From assembly GCF_932276165.1 (NCBI RefSeq), contig NC_064012.1:15507501-15571500 (forward strand): a stretch of 64,000 bases of DNA, given 5' to 3'. Numbering within the stretch: the stretch's first letter is position 1; every line of letters starts with the position of its first letter. Positions 33,087 to 43,200 of the stretch are shown here, one piece after another. The notes beneath the pieces were generated by a model. It worked only from the letters and a program-made list of their open reading frames with translations. It searched no databases and was not told the origin of the DNA. The position numbers were made by a program, and so were the translations under genes. The DNA is from Plutella xylostella. Its lineage: Eukaryota > Arthropoda > Insecta > Lepidoptera > Plutellidae.

Positions 33087-34297
33087 ATATTTTAAATATA
33101 ACAGATCCGATCACCCATGACAACAGTATTGAAAGCTATGAAGTTCATTCGTATAAACCATACATAAACAGTTTTAACCTTAATGATGAGATTCGCATTC
33201 CTATTAATCAACAAGACCTGTACGTTTTGCCGACAGCGAGTACACTATACATAGAAGGGTCTATCACAGTGTCTCGTCCTGTTGGTGATAAAAGAGAGAA
33301 AGTAAGCAGTGTTGAACTTATTAACAATGCTATACTGTTTCTTTTTCAAGATATTCGATATGAACTCAACGGTGTTGAGATAGATAGAATAAAAAACGCA
33401 GGAATAACAACTACTATAAAATCTTTGTTGTCAATGAATGAAAATGAATCTAAAATGTCACGGTTGTGGGGGTGGGAAATTGAGGGCTCTAAAATTACTT
33501 CAGGATCTTTTTCCGTGTCTATACCATTAAATAAAATTTTTGGCTTCGCTGAGGATTACAAAAAAATTATTATGAATTGTAAGCATGAGTTGGTACTTCT
33601 GCGTAGTAACACGAACCTTAACGCAATAAAATTAAGTACTAATGAAGTATTAGACGATATAACCATAAATAAATTAGTGTGGAGAATGCCACATATAAAA
33701 GTATCAGATCGCGAGAGGATTCACTTATTGAGATATTTAGAGAAAGACAAAGCTATTAATATAGCATTTAGAAATTGGGATCTTTATGAATATCCTCTAT
33801 TACCAAGAAGTACCAAACATACGTGGTCAATAAAAACTACATCTCAAATGGAAAAACCGCGGTTCGTTATTATAGGCTTACAAACAAATCGAAAAAGCAA
33901 TGCTAAGTCGGATATGTCCCAATTCGATCATTGTCATTTACGCGATGTTAAAGTGTTCTTAAATTCTACCTATTTTCCATATGAAAATCTTGATATAAAA
34001 TTTGGAGAAGACCGATATCTATTAATATACGAGCAGTACGTGAAATTTCAACAGTCATATTTTGGACATCAGTTAGGGCCGTTGTTAAGTTTAAAACAGT
34101 TTAAAGAAAAGGCACCCTTGTTCGTGGTTGACTGTTGTCGTCAAAACGAAACATTAAAAACCGGACCGGTGGATGTACGTGTTGAGATAGAGAGTGATGT
34201 AGAAATACCCGATCAAACAACAGCTTATTGTCTTATTTTAAATGATTGTATAATCGAGTATAAACCACTGTCTAATATTGTAAAAAAACTAATATGA
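33083..34297 (+). CDS. Polinton major capsid protein (double jelly roll)
   Basis: The 404-residue frame begins MNILNITDPI and shows the Polinton capsid signature: an early SYKPYINSFNLNDEIRIPI strand region, then FLFQDIRYELNGVEIDRIKN near residues 90-110, and a second barrel with PRFVIIGLQTNR near 260 and CHLRDVKVFLNSTYFPYEN near 285. Double-jelly-roll subunits form trimeric hexons in adenovirus-like capsids. The frame is complete, without stops. Together with the penton, protease and ATPase genes it implies that the ancestor made virions. It overlaps its neighbours by 4 nt on both sides. Confidence 0.93.
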   Translation: MNILNITDPITHDNSIESYEVHSYKPYINSFNLNDEIRIPINQQDLYVLPTASTLYIEGSITVSRPVGDKREKVSSVELINNAILFLFQDIRYELNGVEIDRIKNAGITTTIKSLLSMNENESKMSRLWGWEIEGSKITSGSFSVSIPLNKIFGFAEDYKKIIMNCKHELVLLRSNTNLNAIKLSTNEVLDDITINKLVWRMPHIKVSDRERIHLLRYLEKDKAINIAFRNWDLYEYPLLPRSTKHTWSIKTTSQMEKPRFVIIGLQTNRKSNAKSDMSQFDHCHLRDVKVFLNSTYFPYENLDIKFGEDRYLLIYEQYVKFQQSYFGHQLGPLLSLKQFKEKAPLFVVDCCRQNETLKTGPVDVRVEIESDVEIPDQTTAYCLILNDCIIEYKPLSNIVKKLI

Positions 34298-34770
34298 GTA
34301 CTGATTTATTATTATTGGATTTGCAAGGATTTCGTGACTATAAAAATAGATTTATTATCAAAGAATTAGCATATGCTACAAAAGAATATACTCAGGTCTA
34401 TTTAGTAAAGCCTCCTTATCCATTTTCAAAATTAACTAATGATGAAAAGAAACAAGTAAAATGGTTGGAGAGAAATAGGGGAATTTACTGGCGACAAGGG
34501 TACATAGATTATAATGAATTTAGCAGGTTAATAAAACCAGTTTTAGACAAAGCAAATGTATTTGTTAAAGGTGCTGAGAAATGTAAGTGGTTAAGAGAGT
34601 TGTCACCTGATTGTAAAGTTCTAGATATCGGAGAAAGGGGGTGCCCTAACCTAAAATCATTATTTGATAGTTATCAAGGTAATGGCAAAATTTGTTGTTT
34701 TAACCATCAAAAATATTGTGCTTTAAAAACAGTTATTTGTTTAAGGAAATGGTATTATAATGATAATTAA
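34294..34770 (+). CDS. Polinton conserved protein, 158 aa, unknown function
   Basis: The protein opens MSTDLLLLDLQGFRDYKNRF, with a hydrophobic strand ending in Asp, as in an RNase H-like or nuclease first strand. It continues with IKELAYATKEY and a charged middle, and ends in a Cys/His-rich segment (GERGCPNLKS, ICCFNHQKYCALKTVICL) that may bind zinc. I recognise it as recurrent in insect Polinton-type elements but know no proven activity. It overlaps the capsid stop by 4 nt and is the last plus-strand gene before a convergent poly(A) region. Confidence 0.7.
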   Translation: MSTDLLLLDLQGFRDYKNRFIIKELAYATKEYTQVYLVKPPYPFSKLTNDEKKQVKWLERNRGIYWRQGYIDYNEFSRLIKPVLDKANVFVKGAEKCKWLRELSPDCKVLDIGERGCPNLKSLFDSYQGNGKICCFNHQKYCALKTVICLRKWYYNDN

Positions 34771-34786
34771 TATTATTTTTAAAGAA

Positions 34787-34820
34787 AATAAAATCCAGAT
34801 TTTTATTAAAGTTTTTTATT
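34787..34820. terminator. Convergent poly(A) signals between late and minus-strand genes
   Basis: AATAAA on the plus strand at 34787-34792 follows the last late gene by 17 nt. TTTATT at 34815-34820 is AATAAA on the minus strand, 65 nt past the stop of the spliced gene at 34885. The two transcription units therefore meet and end within about 35 bp. Confidence 0.75.
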
Positions 34821-34884
34821 CATTTTAATATACCTACATCTATACAAAAATATAGTTTACATACTAAACTAAACTTAAAATTAC

Positions 34885-35376
34885 TTAAGAGCTACACATA
34901 GTCTTTGTTATTTTTTTCACGAGGTTTTCCGTCATGTCTATTATTTCATCTACCGGATGCGTCACAACGTACTGTGCTTTTAGCACCACACACTCACTGT
35001 CACTAGTGCTGCTGTTCAGATCCACAACCTCAATTCTCACGAGCCGATGTCCTGGTCGCGGTGATTTGCTCATCACGTAAGAGGTTGTGGAGTCATCCTC
35101 CGCCCGCCGTTTTCTGGACTGTCTGGTCGCAACACTTTTCTTTTTGGTGATGGTTCTCTCTGGGCTTGGTGGCCGCACCTCTTCAACATCGCTGTCGAAC
35201 CAGACTTGTCCGCACTGCAGCTGGTCGAATGAATGCGGCGTACCTAACCCGTATGGACTAGATTCATTCAGGATCTGGAAAGAAAGAAAAATATTAAATA
35301 ATTTGTCCACCATAACTCTCGAGCACTCTACATTCAAATATGCGAGAAGAAATAAATAACTTACCGATTGTGACAT
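34885..35376 (-). CDS. Polinton-encoded small nuclear-type protein, probably two exons
   Basis: Exon 1 (35365-35376) encodes MSQS and ends TCG|GTAAGT. A 90-bp intron ends TTTCCAG|ATCC and exon 2 (34885-35274) completes a 133-residue protein. Because the intron has no stop and is a multiple of three, the unspliced frame is also open (163 aa); I prefer the spliced form because both sites are near consensus. The protein holds an acidic patch after FDQLQCGQVWFDSDVEE, a PPSPE motif, basic runs (TKKKSV, SRKRRAED) that look like nuclear signals, and a C-terminal region with RLVRIEVVDL and EIIDMTENLVKKI. I do not recognise it. A regulatory early protein is a guess. Confidence 0.6.
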   Translation of the reverse strand: MSQSVSYLFLLAYLNVECSRVMVDKLFNIFLSFQILNESSPYGLGTPHSFDQLQCGQVWFDSDVEEVRPPSPERTITKKKSVATRQSRKRRAEDDSTTSYVMSKSPRPGHRLVRIEVVDLNSSTSDSECVVLKAQYVVTHPVDEIIDMTENLVKKITKTMCSS

Positions 35377-35451
35377 TTTGTAGAGTTTTGTTTGAGAATG
35401 GTCCGAGTCTTAACAGTGAGGTGCTCGTGCGCACGCTGGTGGTAGAATGAA

Positions 35452-35676
35452 AGAAACATAATCAATATGCAACATCGATAATTTGAAAACATAATGTTTA
35501 TAACATGCTATCTTTTTCACACTTACACAAACGTTTGCGTTGCACTTTACGCAGTAGCCACGTGTTGTGAAAACATAATGAATATGCAACATCGACAATT
35601 TGAAAACACCATGTTTTATAACATACTATCTTTTTCACACTTGCAAAAATGTTTGCGTTGCAGTTTTCCAGTAGAA
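35452..35676 (-). repeat. Two-copy tandem repeat, about 117 bp, upstream of the spliced gene
   Basis: AATATGCAACATCGA, TTGAAAACA, ATAACAT(A/G)CTATCTTTTTC and GTTTGCGTTGCA occur in the same order at 35463-35561 and 35580-35676. It lies just upstream of the gene starting at 35376, so it may serve as its promoter or enhancer. Confidence 0.75.
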
Positions 35677-35896
35677 TACCTTCGATTTTATTACAAAGAG
35701 TGCCGGCAGTATAGACAAGTATAGACTTGTTTTTGCTGACGCAGACACGGGGCGTGTGAGCTACATTAGTGAGCTACACGTGTTTGGTTGTTTTCCATCA
35801 AACTATTTGATAGTGAATAATATACCTACCTATGTATAGCATTTTTATGAATTTAGAATAGGTCTAAAAAAAAACAAATAAATATTCTGCTTTGAT

Positions 35897-35902
35897 TTTA
35901 TT
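35897..35902 (-). terminator. Poly(A) signal of DNA polymerase B
   Basis: TTTATT here reads AATAAA on the minus strand, about 130 nt downstream of the polymerase stop codon at 36034. No nearer copy stands out. Confidence 0.5.
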
Positions 35903-36033
35903 ATTAAAAAACATTTTAATTGATTACATTCTTATATCTACTTACACTCATATAATCATAATTACATTTAGGGTACTTAACTATACTATATTAAAACTAT
36001 GTATTTATATTTAATATCAAAGTAATCAACAGA

Positions 36034-39000
36034 TCACAAAATATGTTTACTACCCCAGGCTATTGTACTAATTTTATCGCTACGTATCAATCTTTTGTCA
36101 TCGTTGTGAGATAGAGCTACTTTATTAATGCTTTTCGTAATTAATTCATGGCGGATCGATCTAAACAAAATATTTTTCTTGCGGATGACATTATTTTTAT
36201 GAAGGACGGATTTATAGTCTGAATCAGTCAGATCTCGAACTATACATGCTTTGACACCTTTAGCCTTTTTTATAACCATATCTTGAGTTTTTACACAGTA
36301 CAGTTTGGATCTTAGACCCACGAACTCTGTTATTATCCTCCCACCCATTTCATCCTTAAACAGACCTGGTACTTTTTTGTTAATGCAAGGTAGGTCGTAT
36401 TCGTTCTGAATGCTGTAATTACTCGTGTCAAAATATTTTAGGAAATGAGTTTTCAAATCGTGGTAAAAATCATCTGATTTTATGGAATAAATAAAACTAT
36501 CAGTGTCCGTGTAGCACATTTTAACACTATCTTGATAATATGGTTTTACAATATCGTAATGAAAGTGGTACATGTGCGCTTTAGATAGCTCAAGAACTGA
36601 GAATCCAATATATATCGGTTTATCCATAACGATTCGTTTAGGTTTCATCTGAACAGCTACTAAGTTCTCACTAAAAACAGAGATACTGTGGAAATTTGGG
36701 CTTGCAATTAGTTTATCAACACTCAATGACTTTTTGGTTTTGTTGGTCGTATCACTCCATTGCTTCACCAAGTGAACTTTAACCCTGGATTCGATGTTTT
36801 CTAATGTTTTTCCGAACACTGAATTATTTAAAAGTTTAAAGAAATCCTGTTCAAACACTGATTTAGCTTCTTGACGAAGTTTTGTGTTAAGGTCGATATA
36901 TGTTTTAAGATAAGATCTTTGTTTAAACGTAATCACGCGATGAATTTTTTGCAAAATTAAGCCATGCTGTAAGCATGTTTTTAAATGCCTATAGTGAATA
37001 ACGTAATTGTATTTATCATACAGATTTGGAATTAACTTTTTATTTCTTCCTCCGGGTGGGGTGCATTTTTCAGGACAAAATGGTAAATCATCGTGTTCAC
37101 TATGTAAGTTCCGCGGATACACCAAATCTACTTCAAGTATATAACCATGATCAGACTCGTCCTCTACTGATAAAATATCAAGTTGGTCAATTTCATATTG
37201 CTTGAGGAATCTAAAATTAGACTCAGGGAGATGTTGACACATACTATAACCATATAAATTATTGCAATCTAAATAGACTATGTATGAATCTTCTTTTGAG
37301 GGATCATAATCAGTCATAGATTTGTTGTTTGCTTTCGCATGACGATGGGAGCACATAACTACTCCTCCTCTAATTCCACTTTGAATCATACGGATCATGG
37401 ATAAATCATTTAAAAGTTCTAGTTTAACGCCTGTCTTTAACAACATAGCATCAAATGACAAACTTGGGGCAGTGATATAAAATGCTGGGTCTAGCTGGTA
37501 ATGGCGTTTGCATGTCTTACGAAAACTTTCAAAAATGTCCGTTAAAATTAATACATCACTTTTGAGATACAAATCAGTATATTCACCTAAGTTATGAATT
37601 TCGAACTGACTCCAAACTGACTGGGCATGTTGATAATCTTCAGTTGAAATGTGTTCATTCGTCATAGTATTGAAAAACTTGGACTGGGAAGGTAGACTGT
37701 CTTCTAAATAAGTCTCCCAATTACTCATGTAATTATAAGGGTAGACTCCCTTACGCGTCAAAAGACTAAAGTGATTATCTTCTGGAAAATGCTTGCGTAG
37801 GCAATGAAAGTCTTCTTTTTTTAATGTTTTAGCTAATTTCTCTAAGCTGGTTCCCAAAAACTTGAATGAATCGGTAAATCGCAACTGAATGTGATCTCCA
37901 TCACCGATGGGTAAAAATTTTGTGAAGGAAATATAATTTTCCTTTGTTTTTGGAATTAATTTTATCATTCCAGGAAGTTCACCAAGTTCCTTGATGAAAA
38001 GATGACAATCATATCCTGATAAGTTATGAAAAAATATTGGTATGAAATTAGGTGATTTATATTGCAAATTACAATGAGCATGAGCCGCGCCGCGGTAGCG
38101 TGAGGAGATGTGACAGTGATCTCTAACTTTATCATTCCATAGAAAATGGTTACAAATATGACAGCGCTTTGCTTTTTGGAAATTCAGATCGTCTGACTCC
38201 GTGAAAATCATTGGTTTGTTGGTATTTAACGAATCATGAATTTTTTTACAATCAGTTTGTAGCGATTGAATAAACTTTGAAACACAGTCCCTACCTCTGT
38301 AAGAAACGTAGCGATTTTGGGTTTCATCAACTGAACAAATTATATTATATCCAAAAGCAATCGGTATATGATGGTGCAGGTCAGTTGTATTAGCAATATT
38401 AGGGTTGGGTTCGCAACCATGCACTGGTTGTAACATTGTCTCAAAGTCTGCATAGATTACATAGGGTACATCTTGTTTCTTGTCATAATTTTTAAATTGG
38501 AGAAAAGAACCTTTTTCGGGTAAAAAATAGGCTGTCTCTCCACAAACATGATTGGTTAAGTCTTCTTGTAATTTGAAAAATGACAAACATGTATCACAAA
38601 AGAATAAATTTCCATGATGCTTAGTGATTTGACTTCTCACAAGGCGGGGTAGATTTTTAATCAAACAGTAATGTGATTTATCCTCGTTTTCAACGAGCAA
38701 TAAATTAATATGCCTAGCTTTTTTGTTCATTGATTCTGATCTGTATAATGGTCCTTCAATAAACTTACCATCGCTCAAACCATATACGTTGACAGTAATA
38801 TTTGGATTATTTTTTTCAAATATGGTGATATCTGCGAAACTTACAGGAAAATTCATGTTTTCAGTGTTGAATAAATCCTGAAAATTAGGGTAGGAAGACA
38901 CCCGTTCGGGGTGGATCTTTGTTGGGTGTAAGGCTGCTGTAACACACCAGAGGAAGCAGTATTCATCATTGTTTTGAATATTTAAACACGCTTTCTTGTT

Positions 39001-39546
39001 TTTTATAAATCGAGGTAAAGCTGTGTACTTGGACCCGCTGAGTGGTTGATATTTATTGATGTTAATCTCAAAATGTGAGTTATTCAAAAAGGTCCAGCCC
39101 GAGTCCCTTTCCTGAAACTCTTCCATTTTTTTCATCAATTCGGATTCTATTTCAGAGAAAATTTTATTAAAATCATAATTAAAATGGAGAGAAATATTTT
39201 TGGTTGAAAAGGATTTTATCTCCTGATTATCATTGCTCATCATCAAGAATGTTGAAAAAAGTTCAAAGTTTACTTTGATACTAGTATGTTTTTGTAGTGA
39301 TTGATCTAAAAGTGATTTTATTTTATTCCTTATATTGATGAAAAATAAAGACGTTGAGTAAAGCTCTTTGCCTTCTGGCACAACAATTCTATAAGTAGCT
39401 ATTCTATCTCGGAATGCGGACAAAATTTTTTGCACTCCATCCTCCACGGCAATAACAATGTTATTTTTCTTATGGGAATTACTCCGCAAATGACCAATCC
39501 ACTTCCTCTTGTCAATAGTTACTGCACATACAGTGCAAAATGGCAT
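36034..39546 (-). CDS. Protein-primed DNA polymerase B (Polinton PolB)
   Basis: The 1,170-residue frame is complete. It starts with a C2H2 finger (CTVCAVTIDKRKWIGHLRSN, residues 4-23, with a further His), and a second Cys/His cluster lies near 317-335. The 3'-5' exonuclease carries DFE (367-369), NLSGYD (508-513) and YLKSD (660-664). Between its first two motifs is a CHIC..HCH..HCN cluster (462-492) resembling endonuclease VII-type zinc sites. The polymerase carries an IRGG segment (725-728), motif A DCNNLYG (760-766), motif B KLLNNSVFGKT (904-914) and motif C YTDTDS (1012-1017). It should replicate the element from a terminal protein. All key residues are intact. Confidence 0.95.
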   Translation of the reverse strand: MPFCTVCAVTIDKRKWIGHLRSNSHKKNNIVIAVEDGVQKILSAFRDRIATYRIVVPEGKELYSTSLFFINIRNKIKSLLDQSLQKHTSIKVNFELFSTFLMMSNDNQEIKSFSTKNISLHFNYDFNKIFSEIESELMKKMEEFQERDSGWTFLNNSHFEININKYQPLSGSKYTALPRFIKNKKACLNIQNNDEYCFLWCVTAALHPTKIHPERVSSYPNFQDLFNTENMNFPVSFADITIFEKNNPNITVNVYGLSDGKFIEGPLYRSESMNKKARHINLLLVENEDKSHYCLIKNLPRLVRSQITKHHGNLFFCDTCLSFFKLQEDLTNHVCGETAYFLPEKGSFLQFKNYDKKQDVPYVIYADFETMLQPVHGCEPNPNIANTTDLHHHIPIAFGYNIICSVDETQNRYVSYRGRDCVSKFIQSLQTDCKKIHDSLNTNKPMIFTESDDLNFQKAKRCHICNHFLWNDKVRDHCHISSRYRGAAHAHCNLQYKSPNFIPIFFHNLSGYDCHLFIKELGELPGMIKLIPKTKENYISFTKFLPIGDGDHIQLRFTDSFKFLGTSLEKLAKTLKKEDFHCLRKHFPEDNHFSLLTRKGVYPYNYMSNWETYLEDSLPSQSKFFNTMTNEHISTEDYQHAQSVWSQFEIHNLGEYTDLYLKSDVLILTDIFESFRKTCKRHYQLDPAFYITAPSLSFDAMLLKTGVKLELLNDLSMIRMIQSGIRGGVVMCSHRHAKANNKSMTDYDPSKEDSYIVYLDCNNLYGYSMCQHLPESNFRFLKQYEIDQLDILSVEDESDHGYILEVDLVYPRNLHSEHDDLPFCPEKCTPPGGRNKKLIPNLYDKYNYVIHYRHLKTCLQHGLILQKIHRVITFKQRSYLKTYIDLNTKLRQEAKSVFEQDFFKLLNNSVFGKTLENIESRVKVHLVKQWSDTTNKTKKSLSVDKLIASPNFHSISVFSENLVAVQMKPKRIVMDKPIYIGFSVLELSKAHMYHFHYDIVKPYYQDSVKMCYTDTDSFIYSIKSDDFYHDLKTHFLKYFDTSNYSIQNEYDLPCINKKVPGLFKDEMGGRIITEFVGLRSKLYCVKTQDMVIKKAKGVKACIVRDLTDSDYKSVLHKNNVIRKKNILFRSIRHELITKSINKVALSHNDDKRLIRSDKISTIAWGSKHIL

Positions 39547-39791
39547 TTTGCGATCTGTTGATTAACTAACTAGAAATTAGGTAGGTACTTATATGGGTAT
39601 ATATTATTGCAATTTATAGGTACTATAAACCACCAAGCCACCAAGCACGACAAAAGCCTTCTCTCACCGAGTCTGATTTAAAGTGGTCTTGAGGTATCTA
39701 ATTATGCACACAGGTCTCCTCACGATATTTTCCTTCACGCTAAATATGTGTCTATAAAATTTGTAAAAAAAACTTCAAAGCTGTAAACGTG

Positions 39792-39930
39792 TTCGGGAGT
39801 GGAGACCGCGACTAGACAAACGTAGTGTAGGACGAAGGATGACTACTTGCAAAAGGTGTCTGGTAATAGATTGGATGCGAAAAGTCCTACGTCCAGCAGT
39901 GGAATTCTATAGACTGAAGAAGACTTCAAG
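39792..39930 (+). mobile_element. LINE tail relic inside the Polinton
   Basis: GAGACCGCGACTAGACAAAC, TAGATTGGATGCGAAA and GTCCAGCAGTGGAATTCTAT follow the LINE tail at 17996-18170 with drift. It lies just upstream of the polymerase gene, so it entered after the Polinton or was carried with it. Confidence 0.6.
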
Positions 39931-39975
39931 CTTAGGGATAGATTGACTGACAAAAATATTGAAGTTACCTAGTAC

Positions 39976-40152
39976 CTAACTAACTCAGAATTTACAAAGT
40001 AACATACACAGACTAATTAAAAAATTAGCTGTAGCTTTATTTACCTGTACCTATACCTATACCAATACTAACTCAGAATTTACAAAGTAACATACACAGA
40101 CTAATTAAAAAATTAGCTGTAGCTTTATTTACCTGTACCTATACCTATACCA
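39976..40152. repeat. 88-bp tandem duplication
   Basis: TAACTCAGAATTTACAAAGT begins at 39981 and again at 40069. The two units, ending CTATACCTATACCAATAC, are almost identical, so the duplication is young. It lies between polymerase and the three-exon gene. Confidence 0.85.
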
Positions 40153-40276
40153 ATACCAAAATAATATCCAATACCACGTTTACCTGTAATTATACCAATA
40201 CCAAAATAATATTTAATACCACATATAAGTACCCAATAGGAAAAATAAAAATATGGAAATATATAGTAAAATTGCC

Positions 40277-43200
40277 TCAGTCGGCCTGTTTAATTTTAAC
40301 CAAGTCGGGGTTATAAAATGACGGTACACAGTCCTCGAAGAGTGTACCGGCCTCTTTCACGAAGCGATGCAACAGCTTCCACTGCGGTGAGCCCTCTTCA
40401 AGGTAGCAGTTTAGTCGGAGCAAGGCCTTTGTCCAGCGGGTGTCCTTGGGAGCTTCCTCAGCGTCGTGGCGCGCGTAGACCTTCAGCTCCGCATAGAATT
40501 CGCCGGATGTGCTGCCAACCCGCCGCTGGTTACCGTTGGCCACGCGATTCACCACGAATGATGGTAGAGTCTTCGACTGCAACACGCATTCGTTGTATTC
40601 GTCCTCGTTGCAGAGTCCGAACACATCCACAGTTTTCTTTTTTTTCTGGGACCTGAAAAAAATAATATATAAGTATATATATTCACTTTGCTCGCTAAAT
40701 ACACAAATTAAACATCACAGTCATTTTTGAAGTAGGTATTTTTGATTGTTTAGTTTAATTAAATTTTATGATGAATCTAATGAATCTCAACAGTCCTCAA
40801 TTTCATTACACACAAAAATAACTGCAGGAGGGTTATGAGCATAATCTCCACACCTAGCAGGCGGGTTGGATATATCAATAAGTACCATACAATACAAATA
40901 TTTACTATCAAAGACATGAGCACCAAATATTCTTATTAAACAAATATCTACCCCGGTCGAGATTTGAGCTTTATTTTATATATTTAATTTATGAATTTTA
41001 AGTCTTCGTAATTGTTATCATTTAGTCAAAGCCCTAGCCAGTCCAAGTTCCTAATAAAAATATATAAGTATATAGTAGTAATGTGTTAGCAAAAGCTGTG
41101 ATAGCACAGCACTGAGTTCTTATTTAAAATAGTGTTTAACCGATTTCAAAAAGGAGGAGGTTCTCAATTCGTCTGTAGGTATGTTATTTAACTATAGAAA
41201 AAGTGATTGTTGTCATAAAAATATGTGAATTAACTCCTATTAATTTTTTTTACTGTTTAAATGATTTAAAACATAACTTAGAATCAATGCAAATCAATAT
41301 TACTGATTGATTGAGGTAAAATTTGCGTGTTGATATACTTTAATTAATTAATTATTATTTTAATTCTCATAAAAAAAATTATAACTTACTCTAGTAAATA
41401 AATGATAATATAGTGATCTTACTTGTTGGTACTGCTTGAGGTACTCGATGCACTTGCGCTCGACTTCCTCTTGCTCGCTGCTGGCTTCTTCTTCGCTGCG
41501 GCGGTGGCGGCGTCTTGCGCAACAAATGATTCGCACTCAGAATCAGACCTGAAAAGTGAATAATAAAAGTATTAAAGTATGTTCCCACGACTTGATGATG
41601 AAGTAATTAAATTATGACAGGACATTAAATTACAAGATAAATACAACAGAATCCATTATAATTTAATTTGAATGGGGATGTAGTTAAACATTCAAAAAAA
41701 TAAAAACGTTCCAAAAAATACTTACTAACATTTTACAAAGATAGAGCTTGTTTGCTTGAGTTGATGCAGGCGGCACTATAGGCTGGCTAGGCGCGGAGGC
41801 AGCGGGCGGTGGGCGGCGGCGGCGGCGGCGGTGGCGACGGCGGTGGCGGCGGCGGCGGCGGCGGCAGTGGTACGGCACGGGTGTCTGCGGGGGGCGCGGC
41901 GCGGTGCGGGGCGGGGTATGGCAGCGACACACGGTGCAACAGGATGGATGCTTGATTGAAGCGCGCAGGCAGAAATGAACGCTATGATTGCGTAAATTAC
42001 TGTTTTATAACAATGCAAACTGATGCGTGTGCAAAAAAGAAAATCACACTATATTGAACTTTATTGCTTTAGGTTCTGCTAGCGTTTATTCTTACCTAGT
42101 GGTGGGGGAATAATAAAATTATACACGTGTCACCTCATTTCATAATTTGGTAATTTAGTCAAACCAGTATAGAATTTACTCTATTTGGAATGCTTAATGG
42201 ACCACTCATGGCTGCTGTAGGTATCATACGTTCGCATCTAAATTTTAAGCACGTACAAAGTATGGTTTTGATGAAAAAAGTAACCCTCCGGTCCTAACCA
42301 CGAAAGATGATTGAATCTCATAAATTGACAAACAGTTAAATCTTCTTAGTTGCCTACCCCTAGAGTAATGAAACGCGTGAGCTTATGTAACATTGCTGTA
42401 TAGTTATAAAAAATATATTAAATAGTACATAAATAATACTCATTCCAGAATAGATTGATACTTAAATGAAGTAAGAACCTATTTTATATTAATTTACCAA
42501 CCAACCCCTCTCGATACAACCGTTAGTTTAGATCAACACGTTGCCTAACCCGCTAATTAAACACCCATCTGGTTTTATTATTATAGTTGATTTGTTACAA
42601 TGGTGCAGCGGTTAGTTCACTGACTAAAGCGCCAAAGGTCCCAGGTTCGATTCGCTGTATCGGGTCTTGGATGTTTCCGAAAAATGGTAATAGGCTCACC
42701 GTATGCACCCCGGCCTCCTACCCCGCATGGGCCGTATGGGAGTACATTGGTAGGTACAAGACATAAGTGATTAATTATATTATTTTGATCTGATTGTTTT
42801 ATTACAAACTTATAGATCGAGTTGAGGTAAACCGGTGCATCCACCTAGCCCTCTACAGGGTGTTGCAAAAAGGGTATATTAAGCCGAAACCTACATGTGC
42901 AGCATGGTATATCTAAGCCTGAAACTGATTTCAGAATTTGGAAATTCGCGAAAAAAAAAAAAAAAAAATTCCATAAAAACTATGTTGGTCACGTGACTTT
43001 TTACTATGGAGAATGAATATTTTTTTTCGCGAATTTCCAAATTCTGATTTCAGTTTTGGGCTTAGATATACCATGCTGCACATGTAGGTTTCGGCTTAGT
43101 ATACCAATTTTGCAACACCCTGTAGAATAAAGGCTTATGGTTCGACAATGTAATGTTTTGTAATAAAATTAATAATAATGAAATAAGCTTTTTACATGTA

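Noticed and set aside
41684..42018. Ala/Arg/Pro-rich proteins on the minus strand
   Set aside because: They arise from reading a GGC repeat. Splicing from the GTAAGT near 41725 into exon 2 of the three-exon gene would meet a stop at once.
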